Notes: a model not told the origin generated them from the letters alone. 20,246 nucleotides of DNA from Monoraphidium neglectum (GCF_000611645.1 NW_014012831.1:1-20246); one strand, 5' to 3'; numbered from the stretch's first letter, positions 1-11,228 are shown. Translations and numbers: made by a program.

Positions 1-19
1 CCCCCACCCTTGTCGCCAG

Positions 20-381
20 GTTCATGGCGCAGGGTGGTGACATCACCCAGGGCAACGGCATGGGGGGAGAGTCCATCTACGGGGAGACCTTTGAGGTGCG
101 CACCCCAGCTCGCGCCGCCGCGCCCTGCGCTGCATGCCGCACAGCGCCTCAGGTGCGCGCCTGGCAGTGAAGGCGGCCGGCTGGCGCGGAGTGCGCTGCA
201 CATGTCCGAGGGGCCGCAGGTTTCGGCTGCACGCATGGGTGCAGGGCCGGTCCGGGGGCGTGAGGTCATTGCGTCACAGGCGCTACTCTCCCTCCTGCGC
301 CTAGCTGACGCCCCCCATGCTGCTCCCTGCCGTCCCCTTCCTCATCCCCACTGCGCTTCCTCCCCCCCTGCGCACTGCCGC

Positions 382-432
<51 letters not shown>

Positions 433-1125
433 ACACACACACACGTCCGTGCTGCCCGTCCCCCCACTCGGGGCCCCCTCATCTACAGGACGAGACGTTC
501 CAGGGGACCCACTCCGGCCGCGGCGTGTTGGCAATGGCCAACGCCGGCCCCGACACAAACGGCTCCCAATTCTACATCACGTTCGGCCCCCAGCCGCACC
601 TAGACGGGAAGCACGTCGTGTTTGGGCAGGTGAGCGGGCACCGGAGGAGGCGCGGGGGCGCAGACCGAGGGGTGCCCCACTTGGGGCCCCCAGGCCGCCG
701 GGGCCGCCCGGGGGGGGGGGGGGCTGCAAGCGCAGGCTTTTTCGACGTGTCGTAGGAATTGGTGCAGCTTTCGTTGGGATGCAATGCATGATGGTGACGC
801 CGTGCGCGTGTGCAGCCGGGCGTGCTCGGAAAAGGTCTTTCGCCCCTAACCTCGGACGTGCACATGCGCGCAGGTGGAGGCCGGCTGGGACGCGCTGGCG
901 CTGCTGGAGGGGCTCGGCTCCAACGGCGGCGAGCCGGGCGAGAGGGTCGTTATTTCGGACTGCGGGGAGGTCGATCTGGCGGCCGACCCCGAGGATCTGA
1001 TTGAGGCCTTCAGGCAGCAGCAGACGGCTGCGGATCAGGAGCAGCAGGAGCAGGAGCAGGAGCAGCAGCAGGAGCAGCAGCGGCAGCAGGAGGAGCTGCA
1101 GCAGCAGCAAGGCGCGGCGGCGTGA
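20..1125 (+). CDS. Cyclophilin-type peptidyl-prolyl cis-trans isomerase, 5' partial, Q/E-rich tail
   Basis: Exons read as 20-95, 489-629 and 874-1125 (stop TGA 1123-1125); donors GTGCGC and GTGAGC, acceptors CGCCAG, CTACAG and GCGCAG. The family catalyses cis-trans isomerisation of X-Pro bonds. Seen: [40 protein letters not shown] and [11 protein letters not shown], which match the cyclophilin core in order, then [11 protein letters not shown], the usual last strand. Against human CypA, the F-M-x-Q pocket, the MANAGP segment and the His of DGKHVVF are kept. The cyclosporin-contacting Trp before LDGKH is His here. The N-terminal part, including the catalytic Arg of FHR, lies off the left edge. 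After the core comes a 40-residue tail, mostly Gln and Glu, ending GAAA; usual single-domain members lack this. The compartment cannot be told without the N-terminus. The family call is firm; the exact start of the first exon is less so. Confidence 0.93.
383..444 (+). repeat. (CA)n microsatellite in cyclophilin intron
   Basis: A run of about 30 AC dinucleotides with a few G interruptions near its 3' end. It lies in the first visible intron, about 44 bases upstream of the acceptor at 487-488, with CA on the sense strand of the host gene. Confidence 0.95.
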
Positions 1126-1907
1126 CGCGGGGCCGTCGGATTTGATGTTGGGTTGCGGCTTGTTGGTGCTGGCGTAGGCGCACTTTCGAAGAGTAACCCA
1201 TCCGGTGTGAGGGTGGAAAAGGCAGCACCTGCCCAGGGGCGTTGACGAGTTGAGTGGGGACGTGTCAGGCCGGACGGCAGCGGTGCTGCGCCACGGCTCG
1301 CAATCGGAGCGCGGCTGCTGTTTGCAGGTCGGGGTGTCTTCGAGCTGGCAAGGTGCGGGGGTGCGCCTGCCGCCACCCTGCCCCCGATGTCGCCAGTGTG
1401 GGTCAAAGGCCTGCGGTCTGCTTAAAGGTAAAGCGGTGCACCTGGGGAGCACCCTTTGGTATGGTAATAGGTTGAGCATCTCGATGGCAAGTTACGGCAG
1501 CATGAGAGTCTCTAAACTGCTCTTGGGCAATTGTCGTGGTTTCAGAGGGCCTGCCAAGGGTCCCTGGCCCTAAGACGTGCGCCGGCCGTCAGCCAAGCCA
1601 CTGGTGAGCACTCTGGTATGCAGATCCCGTCCCAGTTTCCCAAGCGCGTCGCTGATTTCACATCTTGTTCGGCACGTTGCACAGACGTACACTGGGCATC
1701 GCTGCAAGGGGCTAGCGAGGTGACCGCGGACTCGTCCTGCGGCGATCCGTGCATTGCGCGCATCGTCTCACCCTTGCCTCGCTCGCTTTGTGTAGCATTC
1801 GTCTTATCTCACAATCAAATCTTTCACTATCTTCCGACCACTGGACGTTGAACGCGGTTGCTCACGAATTGTCTGTAGCCCGTGTAGTGCCCGAAAAATC
1901 ATCTCAA
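1126..1907 (+). other. Intergenic: cyclophilin 3' UTR and promoter region of the Hint gene
   Basis: There is no supported ORF here; frames that stay open start at arbitrary ATGs and have no domain character. It must hold the 3' UTR of the cyclophilin gene and the promoter and 5' UTR of the Hint gene. No TGTAA or AATAAA polyadenylation signal and no clear TATA box was found. A more AT-rich stretch at about 1797-1850 precedes the Hint start codon and may hold the transcription start. Confidence 0.55.
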
Positions 1908-4900
1908 ATGATATCCAAACGCATTCGCGGCCGGTGCCAGCTTGCCGGTGCGGTGCTGGTGATCCTGGTTGCCAGCCTCATGGCGCCAGCCACCGCGGAC
2001 ACCGGCCCCAGTGCCGCTGCGCAGCCGGCGTCTTCTCAGCTCGCGGCCACGCCCACGCAAACAGATAGCAAGCAAGCATCCGCGGCTTCGGGTGTCGCTG
2101 TGACGCCCCAGGCGCTCGGTCAGCCGCGCATCCCAGGTGCGACCCCGGTCGCCGCAGGCCCGTCACTGTTGGTTGAGTCGTACTTGCATGCGGTCCCTCA
2201 AACGGTGCCGCGCACCGCCTGGGGCCACTGAGAAACCGCTGGGATCGGCGCTCAGTGTGTCATTTTGGGCAGTGCTGTGCGGCGCGACACGCTTTGTAGC
2301 AGGGAACCGCCAGTGCCGCATCCGAACGCTGTATGCGGAGGCGGCCCCGACCGCCTCCCCTCTCTCGCCTGTCCCATCCTGCTGCCCCCCCTCCTTCCAC
2401 TTAACCCCGCAGCCTCCCAGAGGACTACCTCCCCGCTGCTGAGCAAGGAGTGGCCTCCGAGATCCCCCTTCATCCGCATCACTGAGTCGGAGCTACTGGA
2501 CGTCATCCAGCCGCGCTACAACCAGCGCAACAAGGCCATCCTCACGTGCCTCGCCGCGAACGGCACCATACGCACGACGCTCACCCCCAACTCGGACCTC
2601 AACCTGCAGAACGGATACAGGGTGGAGACGCTCGGGCCGTTTGGCGAGGCGGCGCCCGGGGCGCGCAGAAACCTGACCTTTCTCTACTACCCGGTGGAGC
2701 CGCTGCCCACCAATGGGCGCGTGTTTGCCTTCTTTTTCATCCAGAACGAGTGCACCGTGCCCGGCGTCACCGAGCCGGCGCGGCCGGTCAGGTCGCGCGC
2801 GACGCTGGTGGTGACCAAGGACGCCTGCTGGGGCTGCCTGGAGAACTGCGTCAGGGGTGAGCCAGGCGGCGTTCGGCTGCGCGAGCGGCTGCTGCAGGTT
2901 GTCTGGGGCACCGGAAAAGCGCCCGCATGGGACTGCGGGTGGCATTCAGCGCGTGGCATCCCGCGCCTGCGATGGCAGTTGGGCACGCGTCATGCCTGAT
3001 TTTTGTCCCTGACGTTGTCGGCAGCCCACGCGAGCTCCTGTAGGCATCCTTGGGCGCCGCTGTCTCCCACGCACGCACACAAGCGCACATGTGTTTGCAA
3101 ACGCACTTTCGCTGTGAACCGCGCGCCCGCAGGCAACGGCTTTACCCCAACCACCTGCGACGTTTGGGACAGCTACTGCCCGGTCTCGTGGCCGACCACC
3201 ATCCCCAACGGCGTGGCGTGGTCGGTGTCCGCCTACTTCAGCCCCGAAAACAACTCCTCGTGCTCGAATGTTGCCATCAACGCCACAAATATCTACAGGC
3301 TCATGGACCAGTTTGTGAAAGACCAGTTCGTGGCGGGCGGCCGGGACGTGGTCAACTTGTTCGGGGCCACCGCCCCGACGACGATCCTGCTGGCCGGCAA
3401 GACGCCGATCTGCCGGGTGCGTCGAGCGCGCGTCCCCGCGCGGCGCGCCGCGGACAAGGGGCGGGCTCGGGGGCGATCAAGTCAGGCGCTGCAGCCCGAG
3501 AGCAGCGCGGCCGCTTGTCCATCCCGCATGGCCGACCGGCGGGCCCCACCATGCCCGGGCCTGCCTTGCTTGCATTGGTTGGCGCGGTGTCCCGCAGGCT
3601 CCGACCATCGTGCCGTTCGGCGCCAGCTGCCACCACCACCACCACCCCCCCCTCAAGCCCTGAGCCGCTCTCCGAAGAGCACAGCCACCTTCTCCTCACC
3701 CAGTGCCTGCCAACAATCTTCCTGCAGCCAACACACCCATGAGTGTCGTGTCCTGCAAGCGTGCTGATTTACTGTTGATATAATAAACAACCGCACCCTG
3801 TCCTGAACCCCCCTTCGCGTAACAACCTTCCGCCGTCGCACCCCTCGCAGGACGCCTCATCCCTGGGGACGCCCTATGGCGTGGTGCAGGTCCTTTTGGA
3901 CATTAATCCCGAGAAGAACGTCGCCGGCCTCCTCAGCCAGATGGTCACCAACTGGCACCGCCGCAACATCTGCAGCGCCATCATCATCAACACGCCGCTG
4001 GCCCAGAAGGCGCGCGTCGTGGCGGACGCCTTCTGCAACTCGGTCGGCGCGCCGGGCCCGAGGCTGCAGTGGGCAGGGATCTGCGTGCAGAAGGCCAACC
4101 CCAAGCGGTGAGGGCCCCCGCTTTGCCTGATGCGCAGTGCCGCTCTGGGGGGGCCCAGTCGGTCGTGAGCCAAGGGGCGACGACATGCGTTTTGTGGTTT
4201 TTCATGGCTTGCAAGCTGCTGGTTGGGGCTCCCGCTTCCTCGGCGTCCTGGGCATGGGATTTGCCGCACGTGGGGTTGGCAGTACCATCTGGACCGCGGC
4301 CGTGGCTTGATTGCGGTTGGTTGATTGCTGTTTGCTGGAAAACTGGGCAGCGGCTCAAAAGCTGCTCCGCACCACCGCCACCGCCCCACTCACCTGGGCT
4401 CCGTGGTCCCTCCCCCTTCCACACTGCAGCAAGTACAAAGACGGCTTTCCGGTCGAGGCTGCCTGCTTCCCGGGTGACGCCATGGTCACACTCATGGACC
4501 CGGTGACCGGTGCCCCAACGCGGCTGGTCACCATGGGCGAACTGGCCATCGGTGATGTCATCGAGTGCCTGAAGCCGGCCGGGTTCGAGTCACGGGTTAC
4601 TGTTGACTACAGGGATTCTGCCCAGACTTACGTCAGGGGCGCGTGCCACGTGTTTAACTACCACGATGCCGACGCGGTTAGTAACAAGGAAGCTGCAGTG
4701 TTTGCGGGGAAGGTGCAGGGTGCTCTTGTGGAGGCAATGGTGCAGTTGGGGAACCAATACGACGCAGTGTTGCCCCGCAGTCGCCTACAGCCAGCGGCGC
4801 TCAAGGCCGCGCACACAGCCTGCTGTCTGCCTGGAGTCCAGGCTGGCCCCCGCTGGCCCTGCCGCGTCATCGCCCCTTGGTTACCGTGAAGAGGAAGCTG

Positions 4901-5508
4901 ACGCCGCCATTTTCGACCTCCGCTCTTGTACTTACATTCGCAGGACACCCAGCAACCCTTTGTTGCCCTCCACTACACCGACGCCTCCGGCCGCCCTGCA
5001 AAGCTGCGGGCCACCGCCACGCACCTCGTCCACCTCGCCGCCTCAGAGCTGCCGCTCTCCGCCGCCGCGACGCAGCTGCCGCCCGGCGGGTTTGCGCGGC
5101 GGGCGGACATGGTGGCCGTGGGGGACCTGTTGGTGGTCAAATCTGCGCGGCTGGGGTCAAACGGGGGCCCTGTCTTCTACTCCGCACGTGTCTCCGAAAT
5201 CACCATGTGAGCGGGCGGGGCGGCCCCAGGGTGCTGGGCCGCAGGGGGTCGAGCGTGCAAAGTTGCAGCTGTTGCAGCCGAGCAGCAGCCAGTGTTTCGA
5301 GGCAATCGGGGAAGCTGGGCTGCAGGTGTAGTTGCGGCTAACAGTCTGAAGTCTGGTTCAAGTGCACACGCACCGCTGCACACAACACACATGAGGGTGC
5401 ACGAACACATGCGTGCTCATTCGCACGCCGATGCAAACCTAATGAAACGTGACGTGCCGGCGCGCAAACTGGTGGACCCGCACACCCGCACAAGCACAAG
5501 CATACACA

Positions 5509-5589
<81 letters not shown>

Positions 5590-6750
5590 CTACTGACTTT
5601 CCGATCTACGCCGCAGTGAGGAGCACGTGGGCGCGTTTGCCCCGATTCTTTCTGACGCTGGGCTGCCCATCGTGGATCGCGCTGTGGCCTACTCTTGGTC
5701 CCACCTGCCGCCTTACGACCCCCACCCAATGCAGAACATTGGCGAGTACATGAGGTGAGGGTGCTGGGTCGCAGGGGTCCGCAACCATGACGTTTATTAT
5801 GTGGGGGGTTAGGGGGCGTGCGCAGCAGCGGATTGGCAGCCTTTGACCGCCGGCACCCTGGCCGCGGCCAAGTTTGTGGAAATGAGTAAGGCCAGGATGG
5901 CGCGAGCGGCCTAGGGCAGCAGCCAATGGGAAGTTTGCATCCCACTGAGGAACCTTCTCATGTGCTCCCAGCCAACCCAAACGCTGACGAGACACAGCGT
6001 GCATATCAGACATATCACAAATAAGCACTGCCTTGCAAAATCTGATTCCCCTATTCGCGCAAAATTCCAGGCACGTTCGTCTTTTCACGGACTACTTCGA
6101 GTCCGTCCAGTCTGGCTGCGAGGGCTTGGACTGCCCCTGCCTGGACTCTCCGGCGGACGCGGGCGTGCCCTGCGTGCGGCTCTGGGACAGGCTGGCGGAT
6201 GTGCCAAAGGGCAAGAGCGACTTTGCCCAGAGGTGCGCCCCCCCCCCCCAAAAAAAACTCCAGGTCACAGCCATCTTGTGGCGAACGAGTAATGCATGGT
6301 GCCCGGCAGCAAGGGGGTGGCTGCCGTGTACTTTGCTTGCTTTGCCCAGGACCGCTGCCAGTCACTCTGGGCCGTCAACAATGCAAAGAGCGCAGAACTT
6401 CTCACCCAAAGTCCCGCCTTCCTACGTCATGCAGGACCATCGATGTGTGGTCTGCCGCACTCGCCCAGGGCCGCACCTTCTGGGACTACGAGGCAGGCAT
6501 CAGCCTGGCCCGCCTGTGGGAGTCCAGCCCGCTCATCCAATGGCTGGAGAAGAAGGTATTCCGCGCACGCCCCCACACGGTCGGCATCCTCGCCACCTCT
6601 TGGCACATGGCCCGGCCGCAGCGCGCGGACGGATACGGTGGCGCAGAGTACAGCGGCAGCGGGGCCAACGTGGCCATGGGAGTGCCCGCGGCGCAGCCGG
6701 CATTCATGCTGGGGCCTGGGGACGATGCGGTGGGGGTATCAGCATCATGA
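1908..6750 (+). CDS. Secreted protein with hedgehog-type Hint (Hog) autoprocessing domain, nine exons
   Basis: Exons: 1908-2136, 2413-2856, 3133-3416, 3851-4107, 4430-4712, 4944-5206, 5617-5754, 6071-6232, 6435-6750; about 791 residues, all phases compatible. The ATG at 1908 opens a signal peptide (basic MISKRIRGR, hydrophobic core to residue 25, likely cut after ATA at 30). Residues 31-90 are Ala/Ser/Thr-rich. Residues 90-405 form an ectodomain I do not recognise, with many Cys and four N-glycosylation sequons. Hint starts at Cys417 (AACFPGDAMVTL), then IGDVIEC, HYTDASG, T523-A-T-H526 (the Hint TxxH) and VGAFAPILSDAGLPIVD, like hedgehog GLYAPLT...GTIVVD. Residues 613-791 are an extension with a Cys cluster (GCEGLDCPC). 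Known: Hint domains start an N-S acyl shift at the first Cys. Inferred: the protein enters the secretory pathway and may self-process before Cys417. The intron 3 and exon 5 boundaries are the least certain. Confidence 0.85.
3782..3787 (+). promoter_or_regulatory. AATAAA hexamer in intron 3 of the Hint gene
   Basis: An AATAAA lies in an AT-rich patch inside intron 3, about 120 bases after the stop (TGA 3661-3663) of an open reading extension from the internal acceptor at 3596-3597. It could serve intronic polyadenylation. Many green algae use TGTAA instead, so function is uncertain. Confidence 0.3.
4467..5690 (+). other. Hint domain-coding part of the secreted protein gene
   Basis: This spans exons 5 to 7. 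It begins with the TGC codon of the nucleophile-type Cys417 in AACFPGD and runs to about the TAC-TCT codons after GLPIVDRAVA. The order of motifs (Cys-Phe-Pro-Gly-Asp, then I-G-D, then T-x-x-H, then G-x-F/Y-A-P) follows the Hog/Hint family. Animal hedgehogs have Gly before the Cys; here it is Ala. I cannot tell from sequence alone whether a sterol-recognition region follows. Confidence 0.8.
5511..5587 (+). repeat. (CA)n microsatellite in Hint gene intron 6
   Basis: About 38 uninterrupted AC dinucleotides. The tract ends about 29 bases upstream of the acceptor at 5615-5616, with CA on the sense strand. Confidence 0.97.
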
Positions 6751-9276
6751 GGCGGCGGAAGGCGGCCCAGCAGGCGGCCGCAGCCGGCAGCCCCAGCAGG
6801 GTGTGTGTGTGTCTGATCATTGGAACGCGCGGGCCGGCGAGGCGGTTGGTGCTGGCCAGGTGCCTACCGCGTAGCAGCGCCCTTTTTCAGAATTGTGGCT
6901 TCTTGTTCATGGGCGTTGAGTGCCGCTGCAGGCCGTGTCACATTCGGCACAATGCCCTGCACGCGTCGCGCTGCAACCGGCATATGTCCAGGGGGACATG
7001 AGGACCCCTGGGCAGGTCTTCCTACTCAGGATTTGTTGGGACGCCACGGTATCTCGGTTCATTACAAAGGTCCTGCGGCGCGCCACCACTCCTTTGATAT
7101 ATATATCATATGCGTATATGAATATCCTATCGGGGATTCGGTCGTTGCACCCTTGCGCAGGCGTGGTGCGTGCGAACGCAAGACCTGCAGGTGTCGTGTG
7201 TGCATCCACCATTTCGCGAGCCGGACGGGGATTTCGACAAAGTCACCATCCCTTGCACTCCAACCCATCATGCGCATGGCGGCACGCGCGCACCAAGCGC
7301 AGGCCCGCCCTGCCCACGTGCCCCGCATGCGGGCGTGGACCTGTGTCGCCGACACAGGCTATCCCAGCCCCAGCCTGTCGAGCATCTGCCCTGCAGCAGC
7401 CCCCACAACCCATTGGATGGGAGCACGCATCCAATCAGACACGCGGGCTTGGAGCCAGCCCCTCTCAGGACTTGCCACACACCCTGGCACCCAGCCGTGG
7501 GAGGCCCCCTTCTCTGTTCGAACGCCACGCCTGTTGACGCACGCAGGGGCTCCCGCCCTGCATCCGCCGCGGCTGCAAATGTTTACACGGCCGCGACTGC
7601 TGGGATCCGTTGCTCCCCCCACCCATGCGTGCCTCTGCCTTCCGCTGTCTGCGGCCCGCGTGCGCGTCGCTGCTGCTTGTCGTTGTTTGCATTGGCTGGT
7701 GTCCTGCAGCCCCAACCGCTGCACACATCCTCTACATGTTGACGGTTGTGTTGCCAGTGCCTGCTGCCGGGCTCGCCGAAGCTCTGATGGCTGTCAGCGT
7801 GCCTGGCGCACTGCGACTCGCCCTGTCGTGTACTCTGGAGGGTTGCACGCGCGAGGCGCTGTCAGGTATTGACTGTGTACATAAATTGTGCTTGGCGTGG
7901 ATCCCCTCGCAGCTGGGTCTCACGCATCGCACCAGTGCGCATCCAGGTCGTGCCGCTCACCTGCTCTTGCGACTCGGCCCCGTTTTCATGGCGCCGATGC
8001 GGCATGAACGCGCACTCACACGTACACACGCACATGCGTGCGTACCGGGCACGCGCGCCCGACGCGCGTGGCAACGCCCTGCGCATGCAGCCGCCTGTTG
8101 GCACAAACGGTGATCTGGGGCGGCCTGCACAGCCCAGACCCAGGCACCACAGCTCATCAGTCTCTACTCTAGAATCCAGTGGGCCCTCTGCTGCCCTGCT
8201 GTTTGACAATTGCCTGACGGTCCACTGTCCCTGCGAACTTCTTTTGCCTTTGTGAAACAAGCATCTTTGAATGTGCGCGCATCACGAACGCAATGCTTGA
8301 AGGCCCCAAGGCGGCGCGCGCTCAGCTCCACGCCCGCTGGGTTTCAGCGGCGCGCGACCTCGCAGCACGCAGCCTTTTCAGGAAGAATCTGTTCCTCGCG
8401 ACAGCAGTACCAGCGCTGCACACACGCACATGCTCGCTCGCACTGTTGTCTTGCAAGCGAGCGCTGTCTCCACGAGCCTGCTGCCTTGTGGCTGGCGTGG
8501 TGTGCCAAGCCGTCATGGCCAAAAGTACCCAACCGTATTTACGCTCTCACGCCACCTCACAGGCCGCGACGGCCACATTTGCGAATCATTGTGCACCAGG
8601 CACTGCTCTTGTGAACCATCAGGACTTGGGCTGACCAATCACCTCGCGAATCACTGAACGCCTCTGGCGCCCGCACTCTTGCGCATGGACTGCTGTCCTA
8701 CGGGGGAAAAGTGGTGGTGCAGGGGCGCCTGCAGGCTGTCGGCTGCACTTTCCGCGGCGTGAGCGCCCTGCGGGGCTGGCCCCATGCATGCAGCGCCGGC
8801 CCCATGTATGCGGCACCGTCCCACTGGTCATGGCATCGGCTCTGGCAGCCTGGCAGCCCTGCCTTGGACGGTTCTGTCATTGCTTTGGACGGTTGAGCCC
8901 ATCAGTCTGGTCTTTTCACATTCAATAAAGTTTGTGTCTGGTAAGAATTGGTACTTGCGAAGGAGTCTAGCACCGAAGAAAAGGTGGCATTCAGGTGGCA
9001 TATGAAATACGTTGGAGCCAAACTATGCAAACCCTTGGGCACCCCTGTGTAGTTGAAGGGTGGGCAGTGTTGTGGCTCTAGGCGGGGGCAGCCCCAGGGT
9101 AAGCGGCACGCCCGCGCTGCCAGCAGTGGATGGTTGCCAGCAATAACACAGGTGGTGCCCCACCTCTCAAGCAGGTCAGATAGTGTGCCGAGGGGGGACT
9201 CTCGGACGCCGTCGGCATGTGCAGAAGGTGTGAGCATCCAGTTGGCGGGAGAGAGGTGGCGAACACAGCTTCTGTA

Positions 9277-9277
<1 letters not shown>
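6751..9277. other. Intergenic region with no supported gene
   Basis: About 2.5 kb after the Hint gene stop. The longest open frames (for example 6820-7872 +) have the Arg/Ala/Cys/His-rich composition of random GC-rich DNA and show no domain, no signal of splicing and no homology to the other genes here. The start must hold the Hint 3' UTR. An AT-rich patch (7097-7135) and one AATAAA (8922-8927) stand out. No tRNA cloverleaf or repeat family was recognised. Confidence 0.5.
8922..8927 (+). promoter_or_regulatory. AATAAA hexamer in intergenic region
   Basis: AATAAA is followed within 10 bases by a T/G-rich stretch (GTTTGTGTCTGG), the arrangement of a canonical polyadenylation site on the + strand. 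No + strand gene is visible nearby; the Hint stop is 2.2 kb upstream, so it may mark a very long 3' UTR, a non-coding transcript, or nothing. Confidence 0.25.

Positions 9278-9354
<77 letters not shown>
9278..9354 (+). repeat. (CA)n microsatellite, intergenic
   Basis: About 38 uninterrupted AC dinucleotides, nearly the same length as the tract at 5511-5587. It lies just outside the left border of the tandemly duplicated unit. Confidence 0.97.
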
Positions 9355-9355
<1 letters not shown>

Positions 9356-9394
9356 TCTCTCATGATTTGTGAAGCTCCGCATTTTCGTGTGTCT

Positions 9395-10242
9395 GCCTGC
9401 CTTCCCGTTGCCGAGGCGTCTGGCTGCCATGCAGGACATACAGTAAAGGTAAGCGCTCGCTCACCAACAGCAGCGTTTGCTGCTGCTTCAGTGAGGCAGC
9501 AGGCCTGATAGCAGGTGGCACTGTACTGCTGGCAGGCATCACAAGACACGTGCTAGGTGGCCACGGCCCTTGCTGCTGCCCCTCTGCACGCACCCGCAAA
9601 CCGATGTGCGCTTGCAGCCGCTGGCTGCACCCAGACCAGTCTCTCAGTGCACATCACGCACTGAGCATCTTATTTGCTCTACGGCTCAACACCACCTCAG
9701 CAGTTTTTTTATGGACTGAGTCGTCAAACTATTTTGACTCTAGCCGCTCACCGTCAGCACTGTTTTTCTCAGCCCGCACACCTCAGGTTCCTGCTCATGA
9801 CTGCTGCCGCAGTTGGCATCGATGGTGGTTCAGTTTGACAAAATTGCTGTCGCCGCTCACAAAAGTCACACACAGCACGCTTCTGCAACGTGATCAGGGT
9901 GAGTTTTGGTTGACATGCCACCCAACACCTTGAAAACTCTCCAGGTCATACTGGCTGCCAGGTCGCGGCATCGCTGTCCGGGCCTGCGCAACCCGTACAG
10001 CAACCGGAGCGGAGCAGCAACCAGGCCCTAGTCACCCTACGACCCGCCCCCCACTTATTTCTTTCCCGTGTCTTGCACTGGTGCACGACAGGCAGGACAG
10101 CATCGCTACAGTCTCAAGCAGCACAGACAACTGGACACTGCTGTACTGCCCTGCCTTACCGCAACCTGCCTTAATGTATATAAGCAACGCCCTGCGCCTA
10201 AATGCCAACTGACACCCCAACATCATGATTTGTCATCATCAA
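9395..10242 (-). other. 3' flank/UTR of copy B gene
   Basis: Downstream of the copy B stop codon. There is no supported ORF. The stretch is recognisably similar to 13865-14641 downstream of copy A, including a shared GCACATCAC...CTGAG and ACCTCAGC near 9650 and 14105, so it was duplicated together with the gene. It lacks the long CTG tract found in copy A. No polyadenylation signal was identified. Confidence 0.6.
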
Positions 10243-11228
10243 TCACCGTGCGTCAGCGCCACGTGCCATGATCTCATCCATCCACTCGCGAGCCGCCTCC
10301 GCGTCGCCCGTGTTGCAGGCGCGCCGCAGCCGCCGATAGGTCATCCCCAAGAAAGCGTGGCAGCCGGCCGCGCCCCGCCGTGCCTCCGCCTCCACCGCGC
10401 GGCACACCTGGTTTATGCGCGCGGCGGGCAGGCCCAAAGCCTCCGCGGCGCGCTCAACCTCGACAAAGGCCGACGTTGCGGCCTCGGACAGGGCGTCCGG
10501 GGCGGTGATGAGGGGTGCCGCGATCTCGCGCAGGCCCAGAGCCATCAGGCCCGCAGACACTGCAGCACCAGCACCCCCGCCGCCGCCGCCGCCGCCGCCG
10601 CCACCGCCGCCGCTGCCGGCCCCGCCGGGCCTGGCAACAACAATGGCAGGCCGCTGCGCCTTGGCTTGCTTGGCGCCCCTGACAGTTTTCCTCGTCGCCG
10701 CTGGCCCCTCCCGACGCCGGCGCGCCAGCGATGATGGCAGCGGAGGCAGCGCCTCCTCCTCTGTCACAAGCTGCTCCTGCATGCCCTGCCGGCCCCGCTG
10801 AGCTGGAGGCAGGCAAGCCTCAAGCAGAGGGCCTTCACCCTGAATCCTGTCCTGGCTGCCAGCAACCACGGCGTCAACGCGGCCAGCACTGCCAACCACG
10901 GTCGCCTGCTCTTCTTCCGCTTCCTTGCCGTGCTGCTGCTGCTGCTGCTGCTGCTGCCGCCGCCGCCGCCGCTGCCGCTGCTGCCGCTGCGGTGACTGCG
11001 AGCCCTCCTGCCCCCCCTGAGCTGGAGGCAAGCGAGCCTGTTGCTGTGCGTCTGCGCCTGTGGCCGTGTCCATGCCCTCAGATTCATCCATCTCAGAAGC
11101 ACTGTTGGAAGCGCCTGACTGCGCCACCCTCGGCTCCTCTTGCACCTGCTCGCTGTCACCACGCCGCCGCCGCCGCCGCTGCAGCTGCTGCAGCTGCTGC
11201 TGCCGCCGCCGCCGCTGCTGCTGCTGCT

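Noticed and set aside
1749..1907. Earlier in-frame ATG for the Hint gene
   Set aside because: Starting there would put 53 polar residues before a clear signal peptide that begins at 1908.
2137..2231. Read-through of exon 1 of the Hint gene to the stop at 2231
   Set aside because: CAG|GTGCGA at 2136/2137 with the acceptor at 2411-2412 restores the long frame. The read-through tail has no continuation.
5338..5586. Minus-strand ORF of alternating Val and Cys
   Set aside because: It is the (CA)n microsatellite read as codons; the same holds for the like ORFs at 301-558, 9078-9353 and 19893-20081.
7509..7520. GTTCGAA T-loop-like sequence, possible tRNA
   Set aside because: The neighbouring bases do not form a T-stem and no cloverleaf can be drawn.
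6820..7872. 350-codon + strand ORF in the intergenic gap
   Set aside because: Composition is that of random GC-rich frames (Arg, Ala, Cys, His, Pro), with no domain, splice context or paralog; other frames are equally open.
10174..10184. TATA-like AATGTATATAAG on the + strand
   Set aside because: It would drive transcription antisense to copy B, where no + strand gene is visible, and it is not kept in the copy A flank.
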